From contig CAVUCE010000007.1 in assembly GCA_963739985.1 (NCBI GenBank), positions 1-64,000 of the forward strand: a stretch of 64,000 bases of DNA, in the 5' to 3' direction. Shown piece after piece: positions 24,996 through 34,123 of this stretch; the first letter of the stretch is position 1; the number at the start of each line of letters is the position of its first letter. The DNA comes from CAVUCE01 sp963739985. GTDB taxonomy: Bacteria > Bacteroidota > Ignavibacteria > Ignavibacteriales > Ignavibacteriaceae. The notes under the pieces were generated by a model, which saw only the letters and a list, made by a program, of their open reading frames with translations, was not told the DNA's origin and did not search any database. Made by a program: the position numbers and the translations under genes.

Positions 24996-26160
24996 TCCAA
25001 TAATCTATTCTCTTCTTTTAGTTGTAATAATACTGCTGGTAATTTTTATATTCTTTAAATATGTAATCATACCAATGCGCGTTCATTTTGATGAAGAAAA
25101 GAACAATTTAAAAGCAAAGCATACACAGTTAATGGCTGCATTCGCTGAACTAGATCCCGATCCGGTTTTTAGATTTGATGAAGAAGGTAAAATTATTCTT
25201 GCAAACGATGCCGGGTTAGAGCTTAAGAAAAATGGAAGTATTATCGGTAAAGATTTGCATTCAATTATACCTGAAATTAAAACGGTTAATCTGCAAGAAA
25301 TTATATCAAACGGAGAAAAGAAAGATTTAATTTCCAAAATAGACGGAAAATTCATTAAATTTACTTTAAATGGCTTTCCGGAGATGAAGATTGGACAAAT
25401 TTACGGCAGCGATATTACAGAATTGAAAGAAACGGAAACTCAATTGGTAAAAGCTTTAAATAAAGCTGAGGATTCAGAAAAAATAAAATCATATTTTCTG
25501 GCTCAAATGTCTCATGAGATCAGATCGCCTTTAACTGCGATACTCGGATTTAATTCTATGATCAATGAAGAAGTTCATGATAAGATAAATGAGGATTTGC
25601 ATTTCGCTTTTCATGCGATCGAAAGCAGCGGTAAGAGACTTACTAGAACTATTGATCAGCTCTTAAATATGTCGCAACTTCAAACCGGAACGTATGAAGC
25701 AAGGAATGACAAGTTGGATTTAGTTGAAATAATTTCCGCTGTTATTAAAGAATGCGAAGCTGAAGCCAATGAAAAAAAACTGCAATTATTGTTTGAAAAT
25801 GAAACTGAAGATGCTTTTATTTATGGTGACGGTTATGCAGTAAATCAGATAATTCTTAATTTTATTGATAATGCTGTTAAATATACCGATCGGGGTTTTG
25901 TGAAAATTCGTTTAGCAAACGATGAGAAATCTAAATTTGTAATTCATGTAGAGGATTCAGGTATTGGAATTTCTAAGGAGTATTTGGAAACGTTATTTAC
26001 ACCTTTTTCTCAGGAAGTTATGGGATATAATCGTCCCTTTGAGGGAAATGGTTTGGGGTTAGCACTTTGCAAACGTTTCGCTGATTTTAACAATGCTAAA
26101 ATTCAAGTTCAAAGTATTAAGAATAAGGGTACTATCTTTACGCTTAAATTTAATGAATAG
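24868..26160 (+). CDS. Sensor histidine kinase (HisKA) with PAS domain, module 2
   Basis: The 430-residue protein has a membrane segment near residues 47-70, then a PAS-like region (about 90-190). A HisKA domain carries phospho-acceptor His 216 (MSHEIRSPLTAILGFNSMI), and an ATPase domain shows NFIDNAVKYTD, EDSGIGIS and GNGLGLALCKRFADF. It is paralogous to the kinase at 18.9 kb in its N-terminal half (AAFAELDPDPVFRFDEEGK). The ATG at 24868 is kept, but its first 35 codons are the tail of decayed copy E read in another frame. TTG 24976 (reading MFLRLDNP, similar to the start of the other kinase) is a plausible true start. The stop is 11 bp before the receiver gene. Confidence 0.88.
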   Translation: MYYWVLPMHILIFILQQPLKSLSESSSSYLKKTTPELFLRLDNPIIYSLLLVVIILLVIFIFFKYVIIPMRVHFDEEKNNLKAKHTQLMAAFAELDPDPVFRFDEEGKIILANDAGLELKKNGSIIGKDLHSIIPEIKTVNLQEIISNGEKKDLISKIDGKFIKFTLNGFPEMKIGQIYGSDITELKETETQLVKALNKAEDSEKIKSYFLAQMSHEIRSPLTAILGFNSMINEEVHDKINEDLHFAFHAIESSGKRLTRTIDQLLNMSQLQTGTYEARNDKLDLVEIISAVIKECEAEANEKKLQLLFENETEDAFIYGDGYAVNQIILNFIDNAVKYTDRGFVKIRLANDEKSKFVIHVEDSGIGISKEYLETLFTPFSQEVMGYNRPFEGNGLGLALCKRFADFNNAKIQVQSIKNKGTIFTLKFNE

Positions 26161-26171
26161 AGAGGATTTTA

Positions 26172-26567
26172 ATGGCTGAATTAAAAAATAACAAGCCGAA
26201 AATATTAATTACTGAAGACGATTTTGAAAATCAAAAATTTTTGGAAATGTTTCTTAGAAAAAATTTTGATGTAGAAATTTGCGACTCGGAACAGTCCTTT
26301 TACAATCATCTAAAAAATGCAAAATTTGATATTATCTTAATGGATATTTCTTTAAGGGGAAATAAAAACGGATTAGAATTGACACAGGAATTGAGACGAA
26401 TGCCGGGTTATGAAAAAACTCCCGTGATTTGTTTGTCCGCCCATGCTTTTAAAAAAGATCGAGATAATGCTATAAGCGCCGGGGTAGATGTGTTTTTAAC
26501 AAAACCGGTTGAAAACCATGTATTGATGAATACTTTAATAGATGCATTGAAAAATAAAGGGGAATAA
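26172..26567 (+). CDS. Stand-alone receiver-domain protein, module 2
   Basis: The 131-residue CheY-like protein has acidic residues EDD near 15-17, phospho-acceptor Asp 58 (ILMDIS) and the conserved Lys in LTKPVE. Its ATG follows the kinase stop by 11 bp, with an agaggat ribosome-binding site. It is a paralogue of the receiver at 20.9 kb (same MAEL start, shared MDIS-GKxG and CLSAH motifs). With no output domain it probably works by phospho-relay or protein contact. A terminator for the convergent gene follows. Confidence 0.9.
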   Translation: MAELKNNKPKILITEDDFENQKFLEMFLRKNFDVEICDSEQSFYNHLKNAKFDIILMDISLRGNKNGLELTQELRRMPGYEKTPVICLSAHAFKKDRDNAISAGVDVFLTKPVENHVLMNTLIDALKNKGE

Positions 26568-26581
26568 TTTTAAAATAAAAA

Positions 26582-26615
26582 ATCGGAGTGAAAAATATAA
26601 TTTAACTACTCCGAT
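26582..26615 (-). terminator. Terminator of the PorV-like gene
   Basis: ATCGGAGT (26582-26589) pairs with ACTCCGAT (26608-26615). Read on the minus strand it is followed by TTTTTTATTTT, so it terminates the minus-strand gene that ends at 26639. It may also serve the end of the plus-strand receiver gene. Confidence 0.75.
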
Positions 26616-26638
26616 CAAAAACGAATAAAACTTATCTT

Positions 26639-27673
26639 TTAATTACTTCTTAAAAATTTCGGTTCTTCTAAAGTCAATATTAATGATATTCTATGTGTAT
26701 CGCCTAAACTTTCTTTATCGCTAAATTTAGCGAATGAGTAATCTATGTTTAGCTTAGGAAGCTTAATTCCCGCACCAATAGTAAATTGTTTTACATCATT
26801 ATAACCTGCACGAACTGCAAAAATATCTTTAAAGTTATATTCCAGCCCGGCGTGCATATCAAAACTTACCGGCCCGACGTTAAAGTTAGAAGCATATTGT
26901 CTGTTTTCAAATCTGATATCAAAATCTAACGCAGGAGTAAATGTGCCTCCCAGGAATCCTAATTGATAAGCTGCTCCAACTTTTGCAGTAGGGGAGATTA
27001 GTTCGTTTCTGCCTGTACTCCAGGCAACTAATGTTGTTGTAACATCTTGAATATTTGCTCCGAGTGAAAATTTATCGAAAGGAGTATACCATGCGCCGAC
27101 GTCAAAACCTATTCCATATGCAGAGTATTCTGCTAATTTTTTTGTAATTATCTTTACATTTGCTCCGTAATAAAATTTATCCGAATGTCTTCTTGCGAAA
27201 GTAAGATAAAAAGCCCAGTCCTGATCACTAAATTCGGTAATCTTGTTTACATCCAATCTTGCAGAAGGTAAGTTTATATCATAAATAACTTGCCCGGTAT
27301 TTTTATCAATTAAAGCTTCTCTGGTATCCGGTATTCCATCAACGCCTAGTCTCATTATGCTCAAACCAAAACTCATATCCTTTCCGTAAGGAATAGCTAC
27401 GGAAGCATAATCATAGTTCACAATTCCGCCGAATCTTTCATCATGCATAATAGAAATTTCGGGATAAATTATGTGAGCTAATCCGGCCGGATTGTAGTAA
27501 CCTGCAGTTACATCGTTTGCAATTGCAACATAAGCGCCGCCCATTCCAAGAGGTCTGCCTCCCACTCCAATTGCCATAAACTCGCCGGCATATTTGCTAA
27601 TTGACGTTTGGGCGTATGTTTGAAAAACAGTTAGTAGGAACAAAGAAGTGATGAGTAAAAATTTCTTGAGCAT
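26639..27673 (-). CDS. PorV/PorQ-like outer-membrane protein
   Basis: The 344-residue protein has a signal peptide (about residues 1-21) and the characteristic start KYAGEFMAIGVGGRPLGMGG, followed by AYVAIANDVTAGYYNPAGL. This is the PorV/PorQ (UPF0164) pattern of FadL-like beta-barrels. In Bacteroidota, PorV shuttles type IX secretion substrates, but many family members have other or unknown roles. The C-terminus ends in a series of amphipathic strands. The gene is monocistronic on the minus strand with its own terminator. Confidence 0.8.
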   Translation of the reverse strand: MLKKFLLITSLFLLTVFQTYAQTSISKYAGEFMAIGVGGRPLGMGGAYVAIANDVTAGYYNPAGLAHIIYPEISIMHDERFGGIVNYDYASVAIPYGKDMSFGLSIMRLGVDGIPDTREALIDKNTGQVIYDINLPSARLDVNKITEFSDQDWAFYLTFARRHSDKFYYGANVKIITKKLAEYSAYGIGFDVGAWYTPFDKFSLGANIQDVTTTLVAWSTGRNELISPTAKVGAAYQLGFLGGTFTPALDFDIRFENRQYASNFNVGPVSFDMHAGLEYNFKDIFAVRAGYNDVKQFTIGAGIKLPKLNIDYSFAKFSDKESLGDTHRISLILTLEEPKFLRSN

Positions 27674-27793
27674 CTAGTAAGGCTCCCTTATAAGTGTGCT
27701 ATTTATCATAAAATCATTGGAAAAGATTGGGAAAATGAGGTTGAAAGTCAAGGCTAATTTTCTGTTAGGCATCAATTTATAACGAATTAAAAA

Positions 27794-27819
27794 AGAGGTG
27801 CCGAAGTTTCAGCACCTCT
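27794..27819 (-). terminator. Terminator of gpmI
   Basis: AGAGGTGC (27794-27801) pairs exactly with GCACCTCT (27812-27819). On the minus strand it is followed by TTTTTTAATT. It lies just after the gpmI stop. Confidence 0.85.
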
Positions 27820-27828
27820 AATAATAAA

Positions 27829-29460
27829 TTAATTAATTTTAATTAAAGATGGATCATAATCATCTACTTTTTTATATCCTAGAAGATTTAAAATCGTAGA
27901 AGCAATATTTGTTAATCCGGGAGTTTGAATGTCATCCGCCATTTTATACTCATCTTTATAAGACGGATCATAAATAATAAACGGAACAGGATTTAATGTA
28001 TGAGAAGTTTTGGGAGTTTTAACTCCATTTTTCTCAGTGTACATTTCATCAGAGTTTCCATGATCAGCGGTTATTAATGCAACTCCACCAACTTCTTCAA
28101 TCACTTTTAACAATTTACCTACTTCGGTATCTGTTGTTTCAACAGCTGTAATTGCCGCATCCATATTTCCTGTATGACCGACCATATCTCCATTTGGATA
28201 ATTTATTCTTCCAAATTTATATTCGCCGGACTTTAAAAGTTTAATTGTTTCTTGAGTGATTTCTTCAGCTTTCATTTTGGGAGCCTTGTCAAACTCAATT
28301 TTGTCGGATGGAATTTCAATGTATTTTTCCAAAGATTTATTTATATAACCGGAGCGGTTTCCGTTCCAAAAGTAAGTTACATGTCCGAATTTTTGAGTTT
28401 CCGAAATTGCAAATGATTTTACATTTTCAGCACAAAGGTACTGACTTATACTGCGATCAATTTCTGGCGGTTGAACCAAGAAGTTTTTAGGAATATGAAG
28501 ATCGCCGTCGTACTGCATCATTCCTGCATAGTAAACTTTTGGAGTTTCAACACGGTCAAATTTATCAAAGCTTTCTTCTTCAAAAGCTCGAGATATTTCA
28601 ATCGCTCTATCGCCGCGGAAGTTAATGCATACAACTGCATCATTATCTTTTATTTTACCAATTGGTTCATTATTCTCATCTACAATTACAAATGGATCTA
28701 AGTATTGGTCAATTATATTTGGGTCTTCGTCATAAAATGTTTGTATAGCTTCTGCTGCTGATTTGAATTTCCTTCCGATTCCTAAAACATGAGCTTCCCA
28801 ACCTCTTTTTACAATATCCCAATCAGCGTTGTAACGATCCATAGTGACTTTCATTCTTCCGCCGCCGGAGCCAAAATTGTAGTCAAAACCTTTTTCTTTC
28901 GAAATTTTATCCATCAATTCTTGAGTCGGTTCAAAATAATTTAAAGCCGATTTTCCCGGAACATCTCTTCCATCAGCAAGTGCATGAATTCTTACTTTTT
29001 TAATTCCTTCTTCAGCGCACTTATTTATTAGCTCGAATAAGTGTTTAATATTTGAGTGAACATTTCCATCAGATAATAAACCGAGAAAATGAACGGTTCC
29101 TCCTTCTTTGCCGTGCTTTGCTACATTTTTCCATACGTCTGATTTGAAGATTTCACCGCTTTCAATTGATTTATTAACCAATTTTGCGCCTTGAGCAAAA
29201 ATTCTTCCGGCACCAATTGCATTATGTCCAACTTCGCTGTTCCCCATATCATCGTCACTTGGTAATCCCACAGCAGGACCGTGAGCTTTAAGCTTAGTGA
29301 AAAGTTTTGAAGACATTAATTTGTCGAGTACAGGAGTTTTAGCCTTAAAAACAGCGTTTCCATCGTATTCCTTTCCTAATCCAACACCATCCATAATCAC
29401 TAACAAAACCGGGCCTTTTCTTCCATGAAATTTTTCTAGTTTTTCAAGTTTCAAATCCAT
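27829..29460 (-). CDS. gpmI: 2,3-bisphosphoglycerate-independent phosphoglycerate mutase
   Basis: The 543-residue protein matches iPGM along its length. It shows VIMDGVGLGKEYDGNAV near residue 22, the phosphoserine loop DDMGNSEVGHNAIGAGRI near 70-88, and the metal ligands ITADHGNSDEM and TSHTLNPVPF near the C-terminus. It interconverts 3- and 2-phosphoglycerate in glycolysis and gluconeogenesis using Mn2+ and needs no bisphosphoglycerate cofactor. The length is slightly above the usual 510 residues. It stands alone with a terminator and a 130-bp spacer to nhaA. Confidence 0.95.
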   Translation of the reverse strand: MDLKLEKLEKFHGRKGPVLLVIMDGVGLGKEYDGNAVFKAKTPVLDKLMSSKLFTKLKAHGPAVGLPSDDDMGNSEVGHNAIGAGRIFAQGAKLVNKSIESGEIFKSDVWKNVAKHGKEGGTVHFLGLLSDGNVHSNIKHLFELINKCAEEGIKKVRIHALADGRDVPGKSALNYFEPTQELMDKISKEKGFDYNFGSGGGRMKVTMDRYNADWDIVKRGWEAHVLGIGRKFKSAAEAIQTFYDEDPNIIDQYLDPFVIVDENNEPIGKIKDNDAVVCINFRGDRAIEISRAFEEESFDKFDRVETPKVYYAGMMQYDGDLHIPKNFLVQPPEIDRSISQYLCAENVKSFAISETQKFGHVTYFWNGNRSGYINKSLEKYIEIPSDKIEFDKAPKMKAEEITQETIKLLKSGEYKFGRINYPNGDMVGHTGNMDAAITAVETTDTEVGKLLKVIEEVGGVALITADHGNSDEMYTEKNGVKTPKTSHTLNPVPFIIYDPSYKDEYKMADDIQTPGLTNIASTILNLLGYKKVDDYDPSLIKIN

Positions 29461-29591
29461 CTCATTCCTTTTTTTGATTATCGTATTACTAATATTTTTT
29501 ATCTCAATTTTTAAAAATACAAAATTTATCTCTAATTATAAGCTAACTAATTCATACCCATTTCTAATTATGTGATATACAATTAACTCGA

Positions 29592-30908
29592 TTATTTTTT
29601 CGAAAACTTAAGTAATGAATAACCTAGTATACCTGAGATTAACGAAGCCACCAAGATTCCAATTTTTGCGGTGTTAATTAGTTCTTCATTTGAAAATGCC
29701 AAATTTGTAATGAATAAAGACATTGTAAACCCGATTCCAGCTAATATTGCAGCTCCATAAATTTGTTTCCATGTAACTCCCTCGGGTATTGAAGCTATTC
29801 CAAGTTTAATTGAGAGCCAGCTAAACAAAAATATTCCTAATTGTTTACCAAAGAATAGCCCGATAATAATTCCCAAACTTATCGGTGCAAAAATTAAATT
29901 TATTGCATCGCCGTTTAATTGAACACCGGCGTTTGCAAGTGCAAAAATCGGCATTATTACAAATGAAACCCATGGATGAAGACCATGCTCAAATCTTTGT
30001 AAAGGTGAGATTATTTTTTCACAGTTCTCTTCTAATTCTTGAACATTTGCTTGCAATTTCTCATTTTTCAGTACATCAGTTTCATTCTCTCTTGAAGAAT
30101 CGAATTCCTTTAATAATTCTTTACTTCGTAGCGAAAAACTTTTAGTGTCAATTCTTGAATTTTTTGGAATTGTAAATGCTAATAAAACTCCTGCAATTGT
30201 AGCATGAATTCCCGAGAATAAAAATGCCAGCCATAATCCAATTCCTAAAACTGTATAAACTAAAAGATTTCTTATACCTAAACGGTTTGCTAATAAAAGT
30301 AGAATTAGAAATACTAATGCAATCAAAAGACTCGTCCATGAAATGCTTGCAGTATAAAAGAATGCAATAACAAGTACGGCACCAATGTCATCAGCTATCG
30401 CTAACGCAGTTAAAAATATTTTAATACCAACCGGTGCATTACTTCCAAGTAGTGCCATAATGCCGATAGCAAATGCAATATCCGTTGCCATCGGAATTCC
30501 CCAGCCCGAACTTCCTGCACCGCCGAAATTAATAATTATATAAAACAAAGCAGGGAAGATCATTCCGCCTAAAGCTGCCATAACCGGAAGTGATGCTTTT
30601 TTTGCTGTGGATAATTCACCAACTAAAAATTCCCGTTTGATTTCTAAACCAACGACAAAGAAAAATATTGCCATTAATCCATCGTTTATCCAATGATGGA
30701 TAGAATAAGATAGTTGCTGGTCACCGAAGCCAAATGAAATTTTAGTATGCCATAGATGGAAATAAGAATCTGCGAAGGGAGAATTAGCCCAAATGAGCGC
30801 TAAAACTGTGCAAATTAAAAGTAATATACCACCTGAGCTTTCGGTTTTTAAGAATGAATTAAATGGTTTCAGAATTATTTCAATGGGTGGAGTTTTATTC
30901 TCGCTCAT
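29592..30908 (-). CDS. nhaA: Na+/H+ antiporter NhaA
   Basis: The 438-residue protein has about twelve membrane helices. It shows VFFFVVGLEIKREFLVGELS near the N-terminal helix bundle and the ion-binding aspartates in ALAIADDIGAVLVIAFFY (matching Asp163/164 of E. coli NhaA). The WGIPMATDIAFAIGI element is also present. A longer charged cytoplasmic loop (about residues 250-310) separates the two halves. It exports sodium in exchange for protons and maintains pH and sodium balance. No regulatory partner (nhaR) is adjacent. Confidence 0.95.
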   Translation of the reverse strand: MSENKTPPIEIILKPFNSFLKTESSGGILLLICTVLALIWANSPFADSYFHLWHTKISFGFGDQQLSYSIHHWINDGLMAIFFFVVGLEIKREFLVGELSTAKKASLPVMAALGGMIFPALFYIIINFGGAGSSGWGIPMATDIAFAIGIMALLGSNAPVGIKIFLTALAIADDIGAVLVIAFFYTASISWTSLLIALVFLILLLLANRLGIRNLLVYTVLGIGLWLAFLFSGIHATIAGVLLAFTIPKNSRIDTKSFSLRSKELLKEFDSSRENETDVLKNEKLQANVQELEENCEKIISPLQRFEHGLHPWVSFVIMPIFALANAGVQLNGDAINLIFAPISLGIIIGLFFGKQLGIFLFSWLSIKLGIASIPEGVTWKQIYGAAILAGIGFTMSLFITNLAFSNEELINTAKIGILVASLISGILGYSLLKFSKK

Positions 30909-31013
30909 TGAGCCCCCGCGTATTTTATGATTTTTGAGATTTATTTTTAGTTCTGAAGGATTAACAAATTGTAATTTAATAAAGTTTACTTCTTAATTAA
31001 ATTATTTATCAGA

Positions 31014-31046
31014 AACTTCTGAGGGATTATTGGTCCCGCAGAAGTT
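31014..31046 (-). terminator. Terminator-like hairpin after the SMP-30-like gene
   Basis: AACTTCTG (31014-31021) pairs with CAGAAGTT (31039-31046), with an inner GGGA/TCCC pair. It lies about 50 bp downstream of the minus-strand stop at 31097. The following T-run is weak. Confidence 0.55.
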
Positions 31047-31096
31047 CCATTTATAAATAAGTATTCTCAATATTTTTTTGGAGATACCTTTTTCGG

Positions 31097-32050
31097 TTAG
31101 TTATTTCTGATCGGTGAATAGAAAAGAGGAAGACCTGCAATTTCTACTGTGGTTTTATAAACAGAGTTCGTTTCATCTTCAGTAACGTAAAGAGTTTTTA
31201 GATCTTTACCTGCAAACTCAACATTACTCACTTTTTTGCCCGGTAATTTTAATTCATTAATTATTTTACCTTCGGGAGAAACAACAAAAACATGTCCGGT
31301 TCCAAAATGTGCAACATATAAATTGCCTTTTATATCAAACGCAATTCCATCGGGATCACCGCCGGGAAGTGTAACGAATACCGATCTGTTTCCGAGTGTT
31401 CCGTCTTCATTGAGATCAAATTTCAGAACTCTGTTTTCAGCCGATTCACAGACATAGCAGTATAATCCGTCTCCAGAAAAAGCAATGCCGTTAGCAAAGG
31501 CAATACTATCAGCTGCTAATTTTACATTTTTTGTTTTGGCAGAAATCATATAAACTTTGCCGTCGGGATCTTTTTTATCATATTTGTTTGGATCGGTAAA
31601 ATATAAATTCCCATTTCTATCAAATGCTAAGTCATTGGGTTTATTGAATCTTTTTCCTTCGTAACCCGAAGCGTAAATTTCAGATTTTCCGTCTGGTAAG
31701 ATTTTTAAGATTGCGCCAATTCCGAACTCACATGCATATATATTTCCTTCTTTATCAAAGGTTAAACCGTTTGTCTGTTTTATGGTAAAAGGATTTTCCG
31801 AAGCTTTTATAAATGTTGTCGAGCTATCGCCAGAAATTTTAGTAATATATCCGCCATAACAACTAGAAACATATAAATTACCATTGCCATCCCACGCAGG
31901 GCCTTCGGGAAAATTTAAACCATCAATAACTTTTTGAAACATTTTTTCTTTTTTCTCCTGTGCTTTTAATGAGCTGATTACCAGAACGCTGCACAGCGTG
32001 ATAAAGAAAAATTTCTTTAAATTTATTACTGTCAACGATCGGTAAATCAT
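31097..32050 (-). CDS. Exported SMP-30/gluconolactonase-like beta-propeller protein
   Basis: ATG 32050 (MIYRSLTVINLKK) is preferred over the upstream in-frame ATG 51 bp away. It is preceded by a ggag Shine-Dalgarno and followed by a signal peptide (hydrophobic stretch about residues 13-27, then LKAQ). The 317-residue product has a six-bladed propeller pattern of repeated DGNGNLYVS and DRNGNLYFT motifs. Features of the SMP-30/LRE family are present (FPEGPAWDGNGNLY near the start, PNDLAFDRNG, and DPDGIAFDIKGNLYVAHFG). Family members hydrolyse lactones or esters with a divalent metal, but the substrate here is unknown. Confidence 0.8.
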   Translation of the reverse strand: MIYRSLTVINLKKFFFITLCSVLVISSLKAQEKKEKMFQKVIDGLNFPEGPAWDGNGNLYVSSCYGGYITKISGDSSTTFIKASENPFTIKQTNGLTFDKEGNIYACEFGIGAILKILPDGKSEIYASGYEGKRFNKPNDLAFDRNGNLYFTDPNKYDKKDPDGKVYMISAKTKNVKLAADSIAFANGIAFSGDGLYCYVCESAENRVLKFDLNEDGTLGNRSVFVTLPGGDPDGIAFDIKGNLYVAHFGTGHVFVVSPEGKIINELKLPGKKVSNVEFAGKDLKTLYVTEDETNSVYKTTVEIAGLPLFYSPIRNN

Positions 32051-32162
32051 AATGACTCCGTTTTTATATTCTAAGATATTGAGAAAGAGTGAGAACAACA
32101 AAATCGGAATTAATCTTTCATTTTAATGGATAAATGTTTAATGTTAAGAAAAACAAGGAATT

Positions 32163-32510
32163 ATGATGAAAGTTACTGTCCTAATATTTTTATTTTGTAC
32201 TGCCGGTTTTATTCAAGCCCAATCAAAAGTTGAGAAGGATATAAATTCGGCTTATGTGAATGCTAAAAAAGGAGTTTATTGGGCTTTAAGTAATATACCG
32301 GAATCAAAATCCCGTTTAAATGAAGATTTAATTGCAGGCGATAAACTTTATGCTTCTGTTAAGCTGGATAAAGAAATAGACGGAATTAAAATTGAATCTA
32401 CCGGATTTGATAAAATGAATAGTGTTCAGATTATAATTTATAAATCTAATGATGTATTAAAGAAAGAAGGCTATTTAAAGAGCAATGATGACAAAAAATC
32501 TGAAAAGTAG
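32163..32510 (+). CDS. Small exported protein of unknown function
   Basis: The 115-residue protein has a signal peptide (about residues 1-20, ending in FIQAQ) and a short lysine-rich mature part with no cysteines and no recognisable domain. It is transcribed divergently from the SMP-30-like gene, with a bidirectional terminator before the Rrf2 gene. An ATG-ATG start lies at 32163-32168. I do not recognise the family. Confidence 0.6.
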   Translation: MMKVTVLIFLFCTAGFIQAQSKVEKDINSAYVNAKKGVYWALSNIPESKSRLNEDLIAGDKLYASVKLDKEIDGIKIESTGFDKMNSVQIIIYKSNDVLKKEGYLKSNDDKKSEK

Positions 32511-32540
32511 GGAAGATTTGCAAATGAACGTGAGATAAAA

Positions 32541-32580
32541 AAAGAGAAATCCTCATCTAATTAATTGAAGATTTCTCTTT
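32541..32580. terminator. Bidirectional terminator between the exported protein and the Rrf2 gene
   Basis: AAAGAGAAATC (32541-32551) pairs with GATTTCTCTTT (32570-32580). An A-rich run precedes it and a T-rich run follows, so both the plus-strand gene and the minus-strand suf/Rrf2 transcript could end here. Confidence 0.8.
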
Positions 32581-32605
32581 TAAACTTTTACTATGTAAAC
32601 TAAAA

Positions 32606-33082
32606 TTATGTTACCACAGAAGTATCAACTTCATCGGCAAAATTATTAACAATAACTCCAACTTTTTCTTCACTGCCAATTAAGTCTTTAAGTGTTAATT
32701 TATCTAAAACTCCGTCTAATAAGGATTGAACGGTTCGCCAGAGTGATCTTATGGAGCAATCAATGGAGTGAGTGCAAATGCTTTCGTTTCCTGCATGATC
32801 ATTACAAAATCCGGCTTCAAATAATCTTCCTCCAAGAACTGCTAAAACTTCACCAACTATAATTTCTTCAGCGGGACGAGCAAGTTTGTAGCCTCCGTTT
32901 TGCCCGCGCATACTTTCTATAAATCCACCTAAGCGAAGAGTACGAAGAATTTTTCCAACATTAGCTGTGGATAAACCTTCAAACTGGCTGATTTCCGGAA
33001 TGGTTAAACCGTTTTCGGAATGGGATACTGCTATCCTTAAAAGACAGCGTAAACCATATTCTTCCTGTGAACTAAATTTCAT
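32606..33082 (-). CDS. Rrf2-family regulator with Fe-S-type cysteines
   Basis: The 158-residue protein has the Rrf2 winged helix-turn-helix (start MKFSSQEEYGLRCLLRIA; recognition region STANVGKILRTLRLGGFIES) and MRGQNGGYKLARP. A cysteine cluster lies near residues 93-110 (FCNDHAGNESIC, then THSIDC; spacing C-x9-C-x5-C). Like IscR/SufR it probably senses Fe-S cluster status, and it follows the suf operon on the same strand. Its place at the end of the operon, behind a large inverted repeat, means it could be expressed separately. Direct autoregulation of suf is inferred. Confidence 0.85.
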   Translation of the reverse strand: MKFSSQEEYGLRCLLRIAVSHSENGLTIPEISQFEGLSTANVGKILRTLRLGGFIESMRGQNGGYKLARPAEEIIVGEVLAVLGGRLFEAGFCNDHAGNESICTHSIDCSIRSLWRTVQSLLDGVLDKLTLKDLIGSEEKVGVIVNNFADEVDTSVVT

Positions 33083-33111
33083 TTTATCATCTTGTTTTTA
33101 GTTAAATAACC

Positions 33112-33171
33112 GGGTTGTCCGAAAAAGTTAAATCATGGTCTCTTTATGCAATGTTATTTACCGGACAACCC
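33112..33171 (-). promoter_or_regulatory. Long-loop inverted repeat between the bacilliredoxin and Rrf2 genes
   Basis: GGGTTGTCCG (33112-33121) is perfectly complementary to CGGACAACCC (33162-33171), with a 40-bp loop. It lies between the bacilliredoxin stop (33185) and the Rrf2 start (33082) and lacks a T-run. A long-loop attenuator or a pair of regulator-binding half-sites is possible. Confidence 0.45.
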
Positions 33172-33184
33172 TTCAAATTTCTAA

Positions 33185-33718
33185 TTAACCTTTAAACAGC
33201 GGAATTTTTGAACCGCATGATTTAGCATGCTCAACTTGAGCGAACTGATCAGGAGTAATTGAAGGACCTTGTTTTGTACAAAGTTCGTTGAATGCTTCAA
33301 TTAATTCATTCGCTATTTGTTCAGCAGATCTTCCTTCAATATCATAACGCTGCATAAAATAAATTAAAGTTCCGTTCTTAAACATTCCAATACTTGGGGA
33401 GGAAGGTGGAAAATCCTTTATGTATTGTCTAATTTTTTCAACAGCGTCTCGTTCTTGACCAGCAAACCCGGTAACTAGTCTATCCGGAATTTTATCGTTT
33501 TGTAATGCTAGAGAAACTCCGGGACGAGCACTTCCGGCCGCACATCCGCAAACAGAATTAATCATAACCAAAACAACTTTATCATCATTAACATTAATTG
33601 CTTTATCAACATCTTCCGATTTTAGCAACTCTTCAAAACCAACAGCCACCAACTCATCGCGCATTGGCTGAACTGCATCCTGATCATACATCGGGGGACG
33701 GGATACAATATTAAACAT
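33185..33718 (-). CDS. Bacilliredoxin (BrxA/BrxB, YphP/YqiW family)
   Basis: The 177-residue protein starts MFNIVSRPPMYDQD and has the family's CGC active site in SVCGCAAGSARPG, near residue 58. Bacilliredoxins are thioredoxin-fold proteins that remove bacillithiol adducts from protein thiols, or act in thiol redox control. It lies directly after the sufT-like gene with a 58-bp gap, in the same direction, and so probably belongs to the suf transcript. The family is widespread in Bacteroidota, although bacillithiol synthesis genes are not in this window. Confidence 0.88.
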   Translation of the reverse strand: MFNIVSRPPMYDQDAVQPMRDELVAVGFEELLKSEDVDKAINVNDDKVVLVMINSVCGCAAGSARPGVSLALQNDKIPDRLVTGFAGQERDAVEKIRQYIKDFPPSSPSIGMFKNGTLIYFMQRYDIEGRSAEQIANELIEAFNELCTKQGPSITPDQFAQVEHAKSCGSKIPLFKG

Positions 33719-33776
33719 ATTTCATACTCCTATTTATTTGTTTTTCGTAAAGCGTATTTAGTTCCCCTAAAATTTA

Positions 33777-34097
33777 TCAATACATTCCAAGTTCTACTTT
33801 TGCAACGTCAGACATCATGTCTCTATCCCAGGGCGGATTCCAGACCAGTTCAATATCTACATTGTTTACTTCCGGAACTTCCATAACTTTTGCTTTTACT
33901 TCAGGAGGAAGTGATCCGGCAACCGGACAAGCAGGTGATGTTAATGTCATTTTTATATTTACATTATTTTCATCATCAATAATTATCTCATATATCAAAC
34001 CAAGTTCAAAAATGTCGACCGGAATTTCCGGATCATAACATGTTTTTAGAGCTGATATAATCTTTTCTTCAAGTTCTTGTTTGTTTATCGTTTCCAT
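33777..34097 (-). CDS. sufT: SufT-like (DUF59) Fe-S assembly factor
   Basis: The 106-residue protein matches the DUF59/SufT family, with YDPEIPVDIFELGLIY near residues 22-37, TLTSPACPVAGSLPPEV with the conserved Cys (about 58-74), and VWNPPWDRDMMS near the C-terminus. SufT proteins support Fe-S cluster carriage to target proteins. It is placed after sufU with a 26-bp gap in the same operon. PaaD-type members share the fold, but the suf context settles the call. Confidence 0.88.
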   Translation of the reverse strand: METINKQELEEKIISALKTCYDPEIPVDIFELGLIYEIIIDDENNVNIKMTLTSPACPVAGSLPPEVKAKVMEVPEVNNVDIELVWNPPWDRDMMSDVAKVELGMY

Positions 34098-34123
34098 AGT
34101 TCGAGTTTCACTGAGAATTTTGC

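Noticed and set aside
28308..28701. Two short plus-strand frames inside gpmI
   Set aside because: They are antisense shadows of the conserved gpmI gene, with no ribosome-binding sites.
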